This document shows, in pieces, positions 8,703 to 21,353 of a stretch of DNA of 64,000 bases. A program made the translations under genes and the position numbers. The first letter of the stretch is position 1. Each line of letters starts with the position of its first letter. The stretch covers positions 73,096 to 137,095 of the forward strand of contig NZ_MWLL01000189.1 in the NCBI RefSeq assembly GCF_002198675.1. The letters are read 5' to 3'. Under the pieces are notes generated by a model, which saw nothing but the letters and a program-made list of their open reading frames with translations, made no database searches and was not told the origin of the DNA. This DNA comes from Kineosporia sp. R_H_3 (lineage in GTDB: Bacteria; Actinomycetota; Actinomycetes; Actinomycetales; Kineosporiaceae).

Positions 8703-10400
8703 GTGCAGGTGCCGGAGGGTCTCGAGGTCCGCCTGTTCGGCGTCCCCCGGGTGCTGCGAGGCGGATACCTGGTCCTGCTCCCGGGAACCGCGCAGGTCGC
8801 GCTGCTCGCCGCCCTCGCGGACCGTCGGGGCACCTCGGTCACCGCGGAGGCGCTGGCCGCCGCGATGTGGCCGCACGACCGGCCGGACACGCCCGTGGCG
8901 GCGGTCCGCGGGCACGTGGACCGGCTGCGGGCAGCGCTGGGCACCGGCCGTCGGGACGAGGCCGCGGCCCGCGAGCCGGTCCCGGCCTGGGCGACCTACG
9001 AGGTCGACGTCGTCCGCACCGGGGACGGCTGGCAGCTGGACGCCCGTCCCGGGTGCGTGGACCTCGAGCGTTTCGAGTCGGACGCCCGCGCGGGCCTGGC
9101 GTCCCTGCGGGCGGGGGAGCATCCCGCGGCGGCGGAGCTGCTCGGCCGTGCGTGCGACCACATCCGCGACCCGCTGCTCGACGGCCTGGGCGGTCCGTTC
9201 GACACCCGCCGTGCCGAGGTCCGCGCGCGGCAGCTCGAGGCGGTCATCGGGTTCGCCGACGCAGGCCTCGCCCTGGGGCTGCACGACGAGGTCGTGCTCG
9301 TCCTCGACGCCGCGGCGTCGGTCTTCCCGACGGTCCCGACGGTGTGGCAGCGCCTCGCGGCCGCCCACACCGCCCGTGGGAGCACCACCGCGGCGTACCG
9401 GGTGCTCGACCGGGCGGCCCAGCTGTTCGGCCGCTCCCCGGACCAGGCCGTGGCGCAGTCCCTGCGCCGGCTCCGCGCCCAGCTCGTGGACCGGGACCCC
9501 GCCGTCCGGCTCGCCGTGGCCCCACCCTCCGCAGCGCCGGGTCGTGCCGGTGCACGGGGCGGCGGCCGCGACCCCGGCCTGGTCACGGCCCCCGCCGGCT
9601 GGCAGCTGCAGCCGCCGTCGGTGCGGCCGCCCGTCGCGGCCCCTGCCGCCCCGGCGACCGTGACCCGCTTCCGGCTGTTCCCCCGGCTCGCGGTCCTGCT
9701 CGGCGGCAGGGAGCGCGACCTGCGGACCGACGAGCAGCGCCGGCTGCTCGCGGCGCTCCTGCTGCGCCGCAACACCCCGGTCCCGCTCGGGGACCTCGTG
9801 GCGGCCGTCTGGGGCGACGACCCTCCGATGAAGCCACGAGCCGCCGTCGAGGTCCAGCTGGCCGAGCTGAGACGGGCGTTCGCGCCGCACCCGCTGCCGG
9901 TCGGCGAGACCGCCGGCCCGGCCTGGCAGCTCACGGTGCTGCCCGGCGGCGTCGACGTCGACGAGGCCGCCACGCTCGTCGAGGAGGGCCGCCGTCAGCG
10001 TGCCGCAGGGCAGGGGGAGGCCGCCGCCGACGCCCTGCGCGGGGCGCTCGACCTGCTCGCCGGGCCCGGGCTCGCGGGGCTGGACGGCGCCGTGCTGCAT
10101 GCGGAGCGCGCCCGCCTTGCGGCCTGGCGCGCCGAGCTCGCATGGGAGTGCCTCGCCGCCGAGGTCGCCTGCGACCGCACCGACCGCGCCCTGCCCGACC
10201 TGCGCGACCTCGTCGCCCGGTACCCGCTGCGTGAGGACCTCTGGGAGTGGCTCGTGCTCGCCGCCGCCCGCCACGAGGGGCGCGACGCGGGCCTGGCCGC
10301 CTACGACGAGGCGGCCCGGCACCTGCGCCGGGCCCTCGGTGCTGCACCGGGGCCGGCGCTCCAGGCGGTGCGGGCCCGGGTGGTCGCCGGGACGGTCTGA
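8703..10400 (+). CDS. Two-module SARP/BTAD-like regulator
   Basis: A 565-aa paralogue with two winged-helix plus BTAD modules. Module 1 (about 5-265) begins LEVRLFGVPRVL and contains AAAMWPHDRPDTP, where single-module SARPs have a similar AxWG-PP segment. Module 2 (about 325-565) begins TRFRLFPRLAVLL and has the better-conserved AAVWGDDPP. Its BTAD ends in RRALGAAPGPALQAVR, close to the canonical BTAD terminus. No NB-ARC ATPase, TPR extension or membrane domain follows. The likely role is transcription regulation or scaffolding; targets are unknown. The GTG at 8703 is preceded by CACAAT 8 nt upstream, a weak leaderless-type box. Confidence 0.8.
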   Translation: MQVPEGLEVRLFGVPRVLRGGYLVLLPGTAQVALLAALADRRGTSVTAEALAAAMWPHDRPDTPVAAVRGHVDRLRAALGTGRRDEAAAREPVPAWATYEVDVVRTGDGWQLDARPGCVDLERFESDARAGLASLRAGEHPAAAELLGRACDHIRDPLLDGLGGPFDTRRAEVRARQLEAVIGFADAGLALGLHDEVVLVLDAAASVFPTVPTVWQRLAAAHTARGSTTAAYRVLDRAAQLFGRSPDQAVAQSLRRLRAQLVDRDPAVRLAVAPPSAAPGRAGARGGGRDPGLVTAPAGWQLQPPSVRPPVAAPAAPATVTRFRLFPRLAVLLGGRERDLRTDEQRRLLAALLLRRNTPVPLGDLVAAVWGDDPPMKPRAAVEVQLAELRRAFAPHPLPVGETAGPAWQLTVLPGGVDVDEAATLVEEGRRQRAAGQGEAAADALRGALDLLAGPGLAGLDGAVLHAERARLAAWRAELAWECLAAEVACDRTDRALPDLRDLVARYPLREDLWEWLVLAAARHEGRDAGLAAYDEAARHLRRALGAAPGPALQAVRARVVAGTV

Positions 10401-10433
10401 CGCGTGAGCGTTCCCGCTGCGCGTCGCAGGGCC

Positions 10434-10439
10434 TAGCGT
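10434..10439 (+). promoter_or_regulatory. -10 box TAGCGT for leaderless third SARP-like gene
   Basis: TAGCGT lies 7 nt before the ATG at 10447. The alternative GTG at 10438 overlaps this box, so the box decides the start in favour of the ATG. Confidence 0.5.
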
Positions 10440-10446
10440 GCCGATC

Positions 10447-12984
10447 ATGACGACGCTCCGGATCCGGCTGTTCGGGTCCCTGCACGTCGAGTGCGACGGC
10501 CGGGACGTCACCCCGCGTCGGGCAGAGGACGGCGGGCTGCTCGCCGTTCTCGCGCAGCGACCGAACGAGCTCGTCACCGCGGCCGACCTCGTGGCCGCGG
10601 TGTGGCCCGGCAGCGAGCCGCTCGAGCCGCACCGGCTCGTTGCCAGGGAGCTGCACGGCGTGACCGAGGCGCTCTCGGGCGCGGACCCGCGGCTGGCCCG
10701 GATCGACGCGTCGGAGGCGGGGTGGACGTTGCACCTCGCCCCCGGCGTCACCGACCTGGACGACTTCCGGGCGGCCCTCGCTCAGGGGCAGGCGGACTTC
10801 GCTGCACGGCGCGTCCGGATGGCCGAGAGCCGGATCGCCGGCGCGGTGCAACTGGCATCGCGGCCGGCCCACGAGTCGTTCACCGGGCCGTGGTTCGCCG
10901 CCCGGAGACAGGAGCTGGAGGGTGAGGTCCTCACCGCCTGCCTCGCCCTCGCCGACGCCTGGCTCACCATCGGAGCGGACAGCGGCCTGCCGGACCGGAT
11001 CAACGGCTTCCTGCGCCGCTTCGGCTCGTCCGCGGCACTGTGGGAGCGCCTCGTCCGTGCTCAGCGGGCCCTCGGGGAGGACGACGCCCGCATCTGGCCC
11101 ACGCTCCGCCGCGCGGAGGCCGCGCTCGGGCCGCAGGGCTGGCAGGACCACGGGGCCGCGCTGCACCGGGCGCGGACCCGGCCCGCGGCGGTGCCCATGG
11201 CGCCGTCGCGGGTGGCAGCCCTCGGCGGACCTGCGTCCGGGCTGCCCCGCCCGTTCTCCGTCACCACGGCCGACGACCGCGTCGCGGCCCGGCCGACGCC
11301 GCCGTTGCACTTCTCGCTCTTCGGGCCCTTCCGTGCCCTGCGGCACGGCCGTGACGTCACCCCGGTCGGCGCCGTGCCCACCGCGCTCCTCGCGGCGCTG
11401 GTCCTGTCCCGGGGGCGGTCCCTGCCGGCCGCCGACCTCGCGGCCGTGATGTGGCCCGGGCGGGCGCCTCTCGACCCCGAGGCCGCCGTCCGGATGGAGG
11501 CCCGGGTCCTCACGTCCCAGCTGCGGGCCACCACCCCGCCGCGCGCCGCCGTCGAACGCGGCCCCGACGGCTGGCTGCTCGACCTGCCCGACCCCTGCAC
11601 GGACGCCGAGGACGTCGACGCGCTCACCGGTGCCGGTCTGCGGCTCGCCACGGAGGGTCGCTCCGAGGCGGCCGTCGACCCGCTGCTCGACGCCTGGACG
11701 ATCTACGGCGACCGGCCGCTCGACGGTCTCGACGCCCCCTGGTTCGAGCCCCGGCGCCTCGAGCTCGACGACCGCGCGGCCCGGGCCGGCCGGCTGCTCG
11801 CCGACGCCCTCGTCGACGCGACGCTCACCAGGCCGACGACGCCCGCCGACCGGATCGAGTACGCCCTCGGGCTGCTCGAGGGTCTCGTCGCCCGCTTCCC
11901 GCGGTCGCTCGACCTGCGCGAGCGGCTCATGACGGGGTACCACGTCGTCGGTGACACGGCCGGTGCGCTCGCCGTCCGGGACGACGCCCGGCACGAGCTC
12001 GGAGCACGCTGGCGGGGGCGGGCCGCGGCCGCCATCGACGACCTCCACACGATGCTCACCCGGCCCGCGCGCACCGCGCCGGCCCCCGGGAGCGCGCCCG
12101 TGCCGCCCGCCCCAGGCGTCGCGCACGTCGTGCCGCAACCGGCCCCGGCGAGCCGGGCCGCGGCGTCCGCCCCACGGACCGCCCCCGCGCCGCCTGCGCC
12201 GCCGCAGGTGCGGCTCTCGGTGCTCGACGGCAGTCTCGTCGCCGTCGACGGGCTCGCCGTGCGGCTGCCCGACGCGACCAGCCGCCGGATGCTCACCGCG
12301 CTGCTGCTGCGGCACGGGACGGCGGTCGCGGACCGCGACCTCGTCGACGCCGCCGGCGTGCCGCAGGCCGCGGACCCGTCCGCGACCGTCGACGCGCTGC
12401 TCGCGGCCGTGCGGACGGCACTGTTCGGCGCCGGCCCGGCGACCACGGCCGCGCTCGCGGGCGCGCTGACCCTCGGCACGTCGGCGCCCGACGGCCCGGC
12501 CACCGGCCGGGTGGCCCTCGTCCGTCCCGGGGTGCTCGACCTGGAGGTCGCGCAGACCCTCGCCGCCCGGGGCACCGCCGCCCTCGCCGCAGGGCTCGCC
12601 GAGGCCGCGGCGACGGACCTGCGCGCTGCGCTCGAGCAGGTGCCGTCCCGGCTGCTCCCCGGCCTCGAGGGCGACTGGTTCGCCACCGAGCGGACCCGGC
12701 TCGGTGCCTGGCGCGACCGGACCGCCCGCGCCTGCGTGGACGCCGAGCTCGCCGCGGGCCGCACAGAGGCCGCCGTCACCGACCTGCGCGGGCTCGTCCG
12801 CCGTCACCCGCTCGACGAGCGCCTCACCGAGCAGCTCATGACGGCACTGGCCGCGCTCGAACGGCTCGACGAGGCGCTCGCGGCCTACGCGGCGCTGGAC
12901 CGGCGGCTGCGTGAGCACCTGGGGACGGGTCCCGGTCCCGCGGTGCAGATGCTGCGCCGGCGGCTGCTCGACCCCACCGGCTGA
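10447..12984 (+). CDS. Three-module SARP/BTAD-like regulator
   Basis: An 845-aa protein with three successive SARP-type modules joined by Pro/Ala linkers. Module 1 (about 1-245) starts TTLRIRLFGSLHVECDGRDVTP. Module 2 (about 285-545) starts PLHFSLFGPFRALRHGRDVTP, and the shared GRDVTP shows internal duplication. Module 3 (about 585-845) starts QVRLSVLDGSLVAVDG and ends in a typical BTAD terminus (REHLGTGPGPAVQMLRRRL). Each module pairs an OmpR-like winged helix with a TPR-type BTAD. No ATPase or sensor domain is present. A polypeptide with three potential DNA-binding heads could bridge repeated operators; this is inference. The ATG at 10447 is preferred over the in-frame GTG at 10438. Confidence 0.8.
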   Translation: MTTLRIRLFGSLHVECDGRDVTPRRAEDGGLLAVLAQRPNELVTAADLVAAVWPGSEPLEPHRLVARELHGVTEALSGADPRLARIDASEAGWTLHLAPGVTDLDDFRAALAQGQADFAARRVRMAESRIAGAVQLASRPAHESFTGPWFAARRQELEGEVLTACLALADAWLTIGADSGLPDRINGFLRRFGSSAALWERLVRAQRALGEDDARIWPTLRRAEAALGPQGWQDHGAALHRARTRPAAVPMAPSRVAALGGPASGLPRPFSVTTADDRVAARPTPPLHFSLFGPFRALRHGRDVTPVGAVPTALLAALVLSRGRSLPAADLAAVMWPGRAPLDPEAAVRMEARVLTSQLRATTPPRAAVERGPDGWLLDLPDPCTDAEDVDALTGAGLRLATEGRSEAAVDPLLDAWTIYGDRPLDGLDAPWFEPRRLELDDRAARAGRLLADALVDATLTRPTTPADRIEYALGLLEGLVARFPRSLDLRERLMTGYHVVGDTAGALAVRDDARHELGARWRGRAAAAIDDLHTMLTRPARTAPAPGSAPVPPAPGVAHVVPQPAPASRAAASAPRTAPAPPAPPQVRLSVLDGSLVAVDGLAVRLPDATSRRMLTALLLRHGTAVADRDLVDAAGVPQAADPSATVDALLAAVRTALFGAGPATTAALAGALTLGTSAPDGPATGRVALVRPGVLDLEVAQTLAARGTAALAAGLAEAAATDLRAALEQVPSRLLPGLEGDWFATERTRLGAWRDRTARACVDAELAAGRTEAAVTDLRGLVRRHPLDERLTEQLMTALAALERLDEALAAYAALDRRLREHLGTGPGPAVQMLRRRLLDPTG

Positions 12985-12988
12985 CGCC

Positions 12989-13001
12989 GTCCCGCAGGGA
13001 C
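12989..13001. terminator. Weak hairpin between convergent genes
   Basis: GTCCC and GGGAC (12989-12993 and 12997-13001) form a 5-bp stem with a 3-nt loop in the 21-nt gap between the stops of the third SARP-like gene and the PAC2 gene. It is short, so it is only a possible terminator. Confidence 0.25.
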
Positions 13002-13005
13002 CGGG

Positions 13006-13872
13006 TCAGGCGCCGCCGGGTGCCGCGGGGCCGTCGTCCCGGCGCCGCAGGTAGCGCTCGAACTCGCGGGCGATCGCCTCGCCGGTCGCCTCCGGGAGGT
13101 CCGCGGTGTCCTTGGCCTCCTCGAGCTGGCGGACGTACTCGCCGATCTCGCCGTCCTCCTCGGCCAGCTCGTCGACGCCGTGCTCCCAGGCGCGGGCGTC
13201 CTCGGGCAGCTCGCCGAGCGGCACGGTGACGTCGAGCAGCTCCTCGACCCGGCGCAGCAGGGCGAGCGTCGCCTTGGGCGAGGGGTTCTGCCCGACGTAG
13301 TGCGGGACGGCGGCCCACAGCGACAGGCCCGGCAGGCCCTCGCGGGCCGCGCCCTCGTGGAGGACGCCGACGATGCCGGTCGGCCCCTGGTAGGTCGACG
13401 GCTCCAGGGCGAGCCGCTCCATGAGGGCGGGGTCGTCGCTCGTCGTCGAGACCGGGATCGGGCGCGTGTGCGGCACGTCCGCGAGCAGTGCCCCGAGGGT
13501 GACGAGCATCGTCGCGCCGTGCTCGGCCGCGTGGCCGAGGACCTCGACGACGAAGCTGCGCCAGCGCATGGACGGCTCGATGCCCCGCACGAGGAGGACG
13601 TCGCGGTCCGCACCCGGCGGACGGGCCCAGGAGATCCGCGTGGTCGGCCACGTGACGTGCCGCCGGCCCTCGTCGTCGAGGTGCACGACGGGGCGGTTGA
13701 CCTGGAAGTCGTGGTAGTCCTCGGGGTCCAGCTCGACGAACGGCGTGGCGTCCCAGACCTGCTCGAGGTGCGCGACGGCGTTGCTCGCCGCCTCACCGGC
13801 GTCGTTCCAGCCCTCGAAGGCCGCGACCATCACCGGATCCCGCAGGACCGGGACGTCCGGGTGCTCGCTCAC
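13006..13872 (-). CDS. PAC2 family protein
   Basis: A 288-aa member of the PAC2 (proteasome assembly chaperone 2-like) family, common in actinobacteria, with no established biochemical function there. The N-terminal part, VPVLRDPVMVAAFEGWNDAGEA, is the family hallmark, followed by a Rossmann-like core with WAAVPHYVGQNPSPKATLALL near residue 205. The C-terminal third is acidic and helical. The GTG at 13872 is chosen because GGAGGAGGAG sits just upstream and homologues begin here; an upstream in-frame GTG exists at 13899. It is divergent from metH, as in many actinobacteria. Confidence 0.88.
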   Translation of the reverse strand: MSEHPDVPVLRDPVMVAAFEGWNDAGEAASNAVAHLEQVWDATPFVELDPEDYHDFQVNRPVVHLDDEGRRHVTWPTTRISWARPPGADRDVLLVRGIEPSMRWRSFVVEVLGHAAEHGATMLVTLGALLADVPHTRPIPVSTTSDDPALMERLALEPSTYQGPTGIVGVLHEGAAREGLPGLSLWAAVPHYVGQNPSPKATLALLRRVEELLDVTVPLGELPEDARAWEHGVDELAEEDGEIGEYVRQLEEAKDTADLPEATGEAIAREFERYLRRRDDGPAAPGGA

Positions 13873-14047
13873 CGGCCTCCTCCTCCTGGCGGGGACCACC
13901 CCCGCCGTCGGTGCTGCAGGCCGCCGCCCGCAGGGCGACGGCTACGCCACCCTACGGCGCACCGGGCCGCCGCAGGAAAGGCGCCACCCGGGGCACGTCA
14001 CGGGCCGGGTCGCGGGCAGGGCCGCGAGCGGCATCGCGGGCAGCCCG

Positions 14048-14053
14048 TAGGAT
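14048..14053 (+). promoter_or_regulatory. -10 box TAGGAT before metH
   Basis: TAGGAT ends 9 nt before the metH ATG at 14063. The mRNA may be leaderless or have a leader of only a few bases. No cobalamin riboswitch core was seen upstream. Confidence 0.4.
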
Positions 14054-14062
14054 GGACGCCTC

Positions 14063-17605
<3,543 letters not shown>

Positions 17606-17677
17606 GCCCGCGCGACCGGGCACCGCGACGACGCGGACCGGTCACCGGGCACCACCGAAGAAAGCGACCGATACCTC

Positions 17678-18364
17678 GTGAGCGCTCTCCCCGAGGAGAA
17701 CCTCGTCCTGCCCGCCGCCGTCCTGTGGGACCTCGACGGCACGATCGTCGACACCGAGCCCTACTGGATCGAGTGCGAGTTCGCCCTCGTCGCCGCGCAC
17801 GGCGGCACGTGGAGCGAGGACCACGCCCGTGCCCTCGTCGGGATGAACCTGCCGTACAGCGGCGAGTACATCCGCGAGCACGCCGGCCTCGACCTCACCG
17901 GCGAGCAGGTCGTCGCCGCCCTCATCGACGGCGTCGTCGAGCGGGTCCGCGAGCACGTCCCGTTCCGGCCGGGCGCGCAGGACCTGCTCGCCGCCCTCGG
18001 TGACGCCGGGGTCCCGTGCGCCCTCGTGACGATGTCGTACCGCGACCTCGCGGACTCGATCGTCGCGTGCCTGCCCGACGGCTCCTTCACGACGACCGTC
18101 TGCGGCGACGAGGTGGACCGGGGCAAGCCGCACCCCGAGCCGTACCTGCGGGCCGCGGCACTGCTCGGCGTCGACCCCGCCGACTGCGTCGCCATCGAGG
18201 ACAGCCCGACGGGCGTCGCCTCGGCCACCGCCGCCGGCGTCCCGGTGCTCGCCGTCGAGCACACCGTGCCCGTGCTCCCGGCTCCCGGCCGGCACGTCGT
18301 GAAGACCCTCGAGGGCGTCACGCCCGAGGACCTCGCCGGCGTCGCGGCGGCGCTGCGGGACTGA
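17678..18364 (+). CDS. HAD family hydrolase (beta-phosphoglucomutase-like phosphatase)
   Basis: A 228-aa haloacid-dehalogenase superfamily phosphatase. Motif I is WDLDGTIVD with nucleophile Asp18 and acid Asp20. Motif II is the Ser/Thr in ALVTMSYRD, motif III is a Lys in DRGKPHPEPYL, and motif IV is AIEDSPTGVASA with the metal-binding acidic residues. The helical cap between motifs I and II is of the C1 type found in phosphosugar phosphatases. The substrate is not predictable. The start is GTG at 17678, 72 nt after metH on the same strand, so cotranscription is possible. Confidence 0.9.
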   Translation: MSALPEENLVLPAAVLWDLDGTIVDTEPYWIECEFALVAAHGGTWSEDHARALVGMNLPYSGEYIREHAGLDLTGEQVVAALIDGVVERVREHVPFRPGAQDLLAALGDAGVPCALVTMSYRDLADSIVACLPDGSFTTTVCGDEVDRGKPHPEPYLRAAALLGVDPADCVAIEDSPTGVASATAAGVPVLAVEHTVPVLPAPGRHVVKTLEGVTPEDLAGVAAALRD

Positions 18365-18431
18365 GCCCGCCTCCGCGGGTCCTCCGGGCCACACGCCGTC
18401 CGTCCGTCAGGTTTCCTGCCCGCGTTGCACA

Positions 18432-18502
18432 AACGTGACGTTCTGGTGGCTCCTCGCCCTTCCTGGCCGCAACAACGGGCCTCTAGGGTCGCCCCAACGT
18501 TG
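18432..18502 (+). promoter_or_regulatory. Promoter region of the peptide ABC importer with two AACGTT-type palindromes
   Basis: TAGGGT (18484-18489) is a plausible -10 box about 57 nt before the ATG at 18546. It is flanked by two palindromes: AACGT-G-ACGTT (18432-18442) upstream and CAACGTTG (18495-18502) just downstream. Their centres are about 61 nt apart, close to six helical turns. They could be operators for a local repressor, but the regulator is unknown. Confidence 0.35.
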
Positions 18503-18545
18503 TGGGCCGGGCAGACGGCCGACACTCGGACGTGAGGTGGTCAGG

Positions 18546-20246
18546 ATGCGACCCGGGACACGATGGCAGCACCGCACCGCGGTACGGGCCCTGGCGGTCA
18601 CCGCCGCGGCCGGCCTGGCCCTCTCCGCCTGCAGCGGGGGCAGCAGCACCGCCACGGGGGACACGACGGGCGGGGCGACGGACGGCGCCTCCGACGCGAC
18701 GTTCATCTTCGGGGGGTCGGCCGACCCCATCACGCTCGACGGCGCCTACGTCAGCGACGGCGAGTCGCTGCGGGCCATCCAGCAGATCTTCGAGGGGCTC
18801 GTCACGAGCAAGCCCGGCACGACGGAGGTCATCCCGAACCTCGCCGAGTCGTGGACGACGTCCCCGGACGGCAAGACGTGGACGTTCAAGCTCAAGAGCG
18901 GCGTGACGTTCACCGACGGGACGGCGTTCGACGCCGCAGCGGTCTGCACGAACTTCGACCGCTGGTACAACTTCAAGGGCCTCCAGCAGTCCTCGTCCAT
19001 CTCCTACTACTGGACGACGGTCTTCGGCGGGTTCGCGAAGAACGAGGACGACTCCCTCCCGCCGAGCCTGTACTCGAAGTGCGAGGCGACCGACGCGACG
19101 ACCGCGACGATCACCCTGACGAAGGCGTCCTCGACGTTCCTCTCGGCGCTGTCCCTGCCCTCGTTCTTCATCGCGAGCCCCAAGGCCCTCACCGAGTTCA
19201 AGGCCGACGAGGTCTCCGGGACGGCGGACGCACCCGTCTTCAGCGGCACGTTCGGCTCCGAGCACCCGATCGGCACCGGCCCCTTCAAGCTCGCCAAGTG
19301 GGAGAAGGGCAACCAGCTCGTCCTCGAGCGCAACGACGCCTACTGGGGCGCCAAGGCGAAGATCAAGACGCTCGTCCTCAAGCCGATCGCGGACGGCCCG
19401 GCCCGCCGGCAGGCGCTCGAGGCCGGCGACATCGACGGCTACGACCTCGTCGACCCCTCGGACGTCCAGGCGCTCAAGGACGGCGGCTACGAGATCCTCA
19501 ACCGGCCGGCGTTCAACGTCGCGTACGTCGGCTTCAACCAGGCGATCAAGCCGCTCGACAACCCGAAGGTGCGCGAGGCGGTCGCCTACGCCCTCAACCG
19601 GGAGAACGTCATCAAGACGAACTACCCCGAGGGCGCGCAGGTCGCGACGCAGTTCATGCCGCCGGAGGTCTTCGGCTACGCGCAGGACGTCCCGACGTAC
19701 GCGTACGACCCGGCGAAGGCCAAGGCGCTCCTCGCCGAGGCCGGCGTCCCGAACCCGACCGTCGAGTTCTGGTACCCGACCGACGTCTCCCGGCCGTACA
19801 TGCCGAACCCGGAGGCGAACTACCAGCTGTTCAAGAAGGACCTCGAGGCCGTCGGCTTCAAGGTGACGACGAAGTCGGCGCCGTGGAACCCGGACTACCT
19901 GAACCAGGTCGACGCGGGCAAGGCCGCGATCTACCTGCTCGGCTGGACCGGTGACTTCGGCGACCCGGACAACTTCATCGGGACGTTCTTCCAGTCCAAG
20001 CAGCTCGCCTGGGGCTACGACAACAAGGACCTCCAGGCCCTGCTCGACAAGGCCGAGGCGGAGACCGACCTCGCCAAGCGCACCGCGGACTACGAGGAGG
20101 CGAGCAAGGTCATCATGACCGACCTGCCCGGGGTCCCGTACGCGCACACCCAGCCGTCGCTCGCGTTCAAGGCCGGCGTGACCGGCTTCGTCCCGAGCCC
20201 GACCTCGAGCGAGCTCTTCACCGACGTCACGGTCCCGGCCAAGTGA
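18546..20246 (+). CDS. Peptide/nickel-type ABC transporter substrate-binding lipoprotein
   Basis: A 566-aa SBP_bac_5 (cluster C) solute-binding protein. The signal sequence ends in the lipobox LSAC, with Cys29 as the lipid anchor, followed by a Ser/Gly/Thr-rich tether. Mature segments such as IFGGSADPITLDGAYVSDGES, LKSGVTFTDGT and AYALNRENVIK are typical of DppA/OppA-like proteins that bind short peptides or similar ligands outside the membrane. ATG at 18546 follows the AGGTGGTCAGG ribosome binding region. It heads a five-gene operon with two permeases and two ATPases. The ligand cannot be deduced. Confidence 0.93.
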   Translation: MRPGTRWQHRTAVRALAVTAAAGLALSACSGGSSTATGDTTGGATDGASDATFIFGGSADPITLDGAYVSDGESLRAIQQIFEGLVTSKPGTTEVIPNLAESWTTSPDGKTWTFKLKSGVTFTDGTAFDAAAVCTNFDRWYNFKGLQQSSSISYYWTTVFGGFAKNEDDSLPPSLYSKCEATDATTATITLTKASSTFLSALSLPSFFIASPKALTEFKADEVSGTADAPVFSGTFGSEHPIGTGPFKLAKWEKGNQLVLERNDAYWGAKAKIKTLVLKPIADGPARRQALEAGDIDGYDLVDPSDVQALKDGGYEILNRPAFNVAYVGFNQAIKPLDNPKVREAVAYALNRENVIKTNYPEGAQVATQFMPPEVFGYAQDVPTYAYDPAKAKALLAEAGVPNPTVEFWYPTDVSRPYMPNPEANYQLFKKDLEAVGFKVTTKSAPWNPDYLNQVDAGKAAIYLLGWTGDFGDPDNFIGTFFQSKQLAWGYDNKDLQALLDKAEAETDLAKRTADYEEASKVIMTDLPGVPYAHTQPSLAFKAGVTGFVPSPTSSELFTDVTVPAK

Positions 20247-20342
20247 CCTGTCGCTGACCGCCCCGGTGCCCGGTCCGGTCCGGTGGCCGCCCGTGCGGCG
20301 GTCACCGGGCCGGGCCTGCACCACGTCTGGTGAGGTGTCCTC

Positions 20343-21353
20343 GTGCTGAGGTTCGCGGTCCGCCGGCTCATGCAGCTCGTCCCGATCCTGCTCGGCCTGT
20401 CGATCCTGCTCTTCTTCTGGGTGCGGGCGCTGCCGGGCGGGCCGGCCGTCGCGCTGCTCGGCGAACGTGCGACGCCCGAGAAGATCGCCCAGATCAACCG
20501 GATCTACGGGCTCGACCGGCCCTGGTACGAGCAGTACGTGTCGTTCCTCGAACGCGCGGTGCAGCTGAACTTCGGCTCGAGCATCCGTACGCAGCGCCCC
20601 GTGACCGAGGAGTTCCTCCGGCTGTTCCCGGCCACCGTCGAGCTGAGCCTCGCCGCCGGGATCTTCGCCGTGGGGCTCGGCATCCCGCTGGGGTACCTCG
20701 CGGCGCGGCGGCACACGACGCTGCTCGACAACCTCTCGGTGACCGGCTCGCTCATCGGCGTGACGGTGCCCGTGTTCTTCCTCGGCTACCTGCTGCGGTA
20801 CGTCTTCGCGGTGAAGCTCGGCTGGCTGCCCGCGACCGGGCGGCAGGACAGCCGCGAGTTCCTCGACGCCGCGCACCCCACCGGGTTCTACGTGCTCGAC
20901 GGGATCCTCACGGGCAACCCGGCCGCCGCGTGGGACGCCGCCAAGCACCTGATCCTGCCCGGGATCGCGCTCGGCACGATCCCGCTGGCGATCATCACCC
21001 GGATCACCCGGGCGTCGGTGCTCGACGTCGTCCACGAGGACTACGTCCGCACCGCCGAGGCCAAGGGCCTGCTCAAGCGGACGATCACCCGCCGGCACGT
21101 GCTGCGCAACGCGATGCTCCCGGTCATCACGGTGACCGGCCTGCAGGTCGGGCTGCTCCTGTCGGGCGCCGTCCTCACCGAGACGGTCTTCGCCTTCGAC
21201 GGGGTCGGCCGCTTCCTCAACCTCGCGATCTCGAACCGCGACTTCTCCGTCATCCAGGGGTTCATCCTCATCATCGCCGTCATCGTCGTCGTGGTGAACC
21301 TGCTCGTCGACATCGCGTACGGCCTCGTCGACCCGAGGGTGAGGGCCCGATGA
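20343..21353 (+). CDS. ABC transporter permease, DppB type
   Basis: A 336-aa inner-membrane permease of the BPD_transp_1 family. The N-terminal helix LVPILLGLSILLFFWVRALPGGPA and periplasmic segment YGLDRPWYEQYVSFLERAVQLNFG match DppB/OppB. The cytoplasmic EAA loop that contacts the ATPase is RTAEAKGLLKRTITRRHVLRNA near residues 237-258. Six membrane segments are expected. GTG at 20343. Its TGA overlaps the ATG of the next permease by 4 nt (ATGA). A 96-nt gap separates it from the binding-protein gene. Confidence 0.93.
   Translation: MLRFAVRRLMQLVPILLGLSILLFFWVRALPGGPAVALLGERATPEKIAQINRIYGLDRPWYEQYVSFLERAVQLNFGSSIRTQRPVTEEFLRLFPATVELSLAAGIFAVGLGIPLGYLAARRHTTLLDNLSVTGSLIGVTVPVFFLGYLLRYVFAVKLGWLPATGRQDSREFLDAAHPTGFYVLDGILTGNPAAAWDAAKHLILPGIALGTIPLAIITRITRASVLDVVHEDYVRTAEAKGLLKRTITRRHVLRNAMLPVITVTGLQVGLLLSGAVLTETVFAFDGVGRFLNLAISNRDFSVIQGFILIIAVIVVVVNLLVDIAYGLVDPRVRAR

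Noticed and set aside
13873-14062. Possible cobalamin riboswitch before metH
   Set aside because: I looked for the B12-box (GCCACTG-like) and a suitable leader. None is seen, and the -10 box lies only 9 nt before the ATG.
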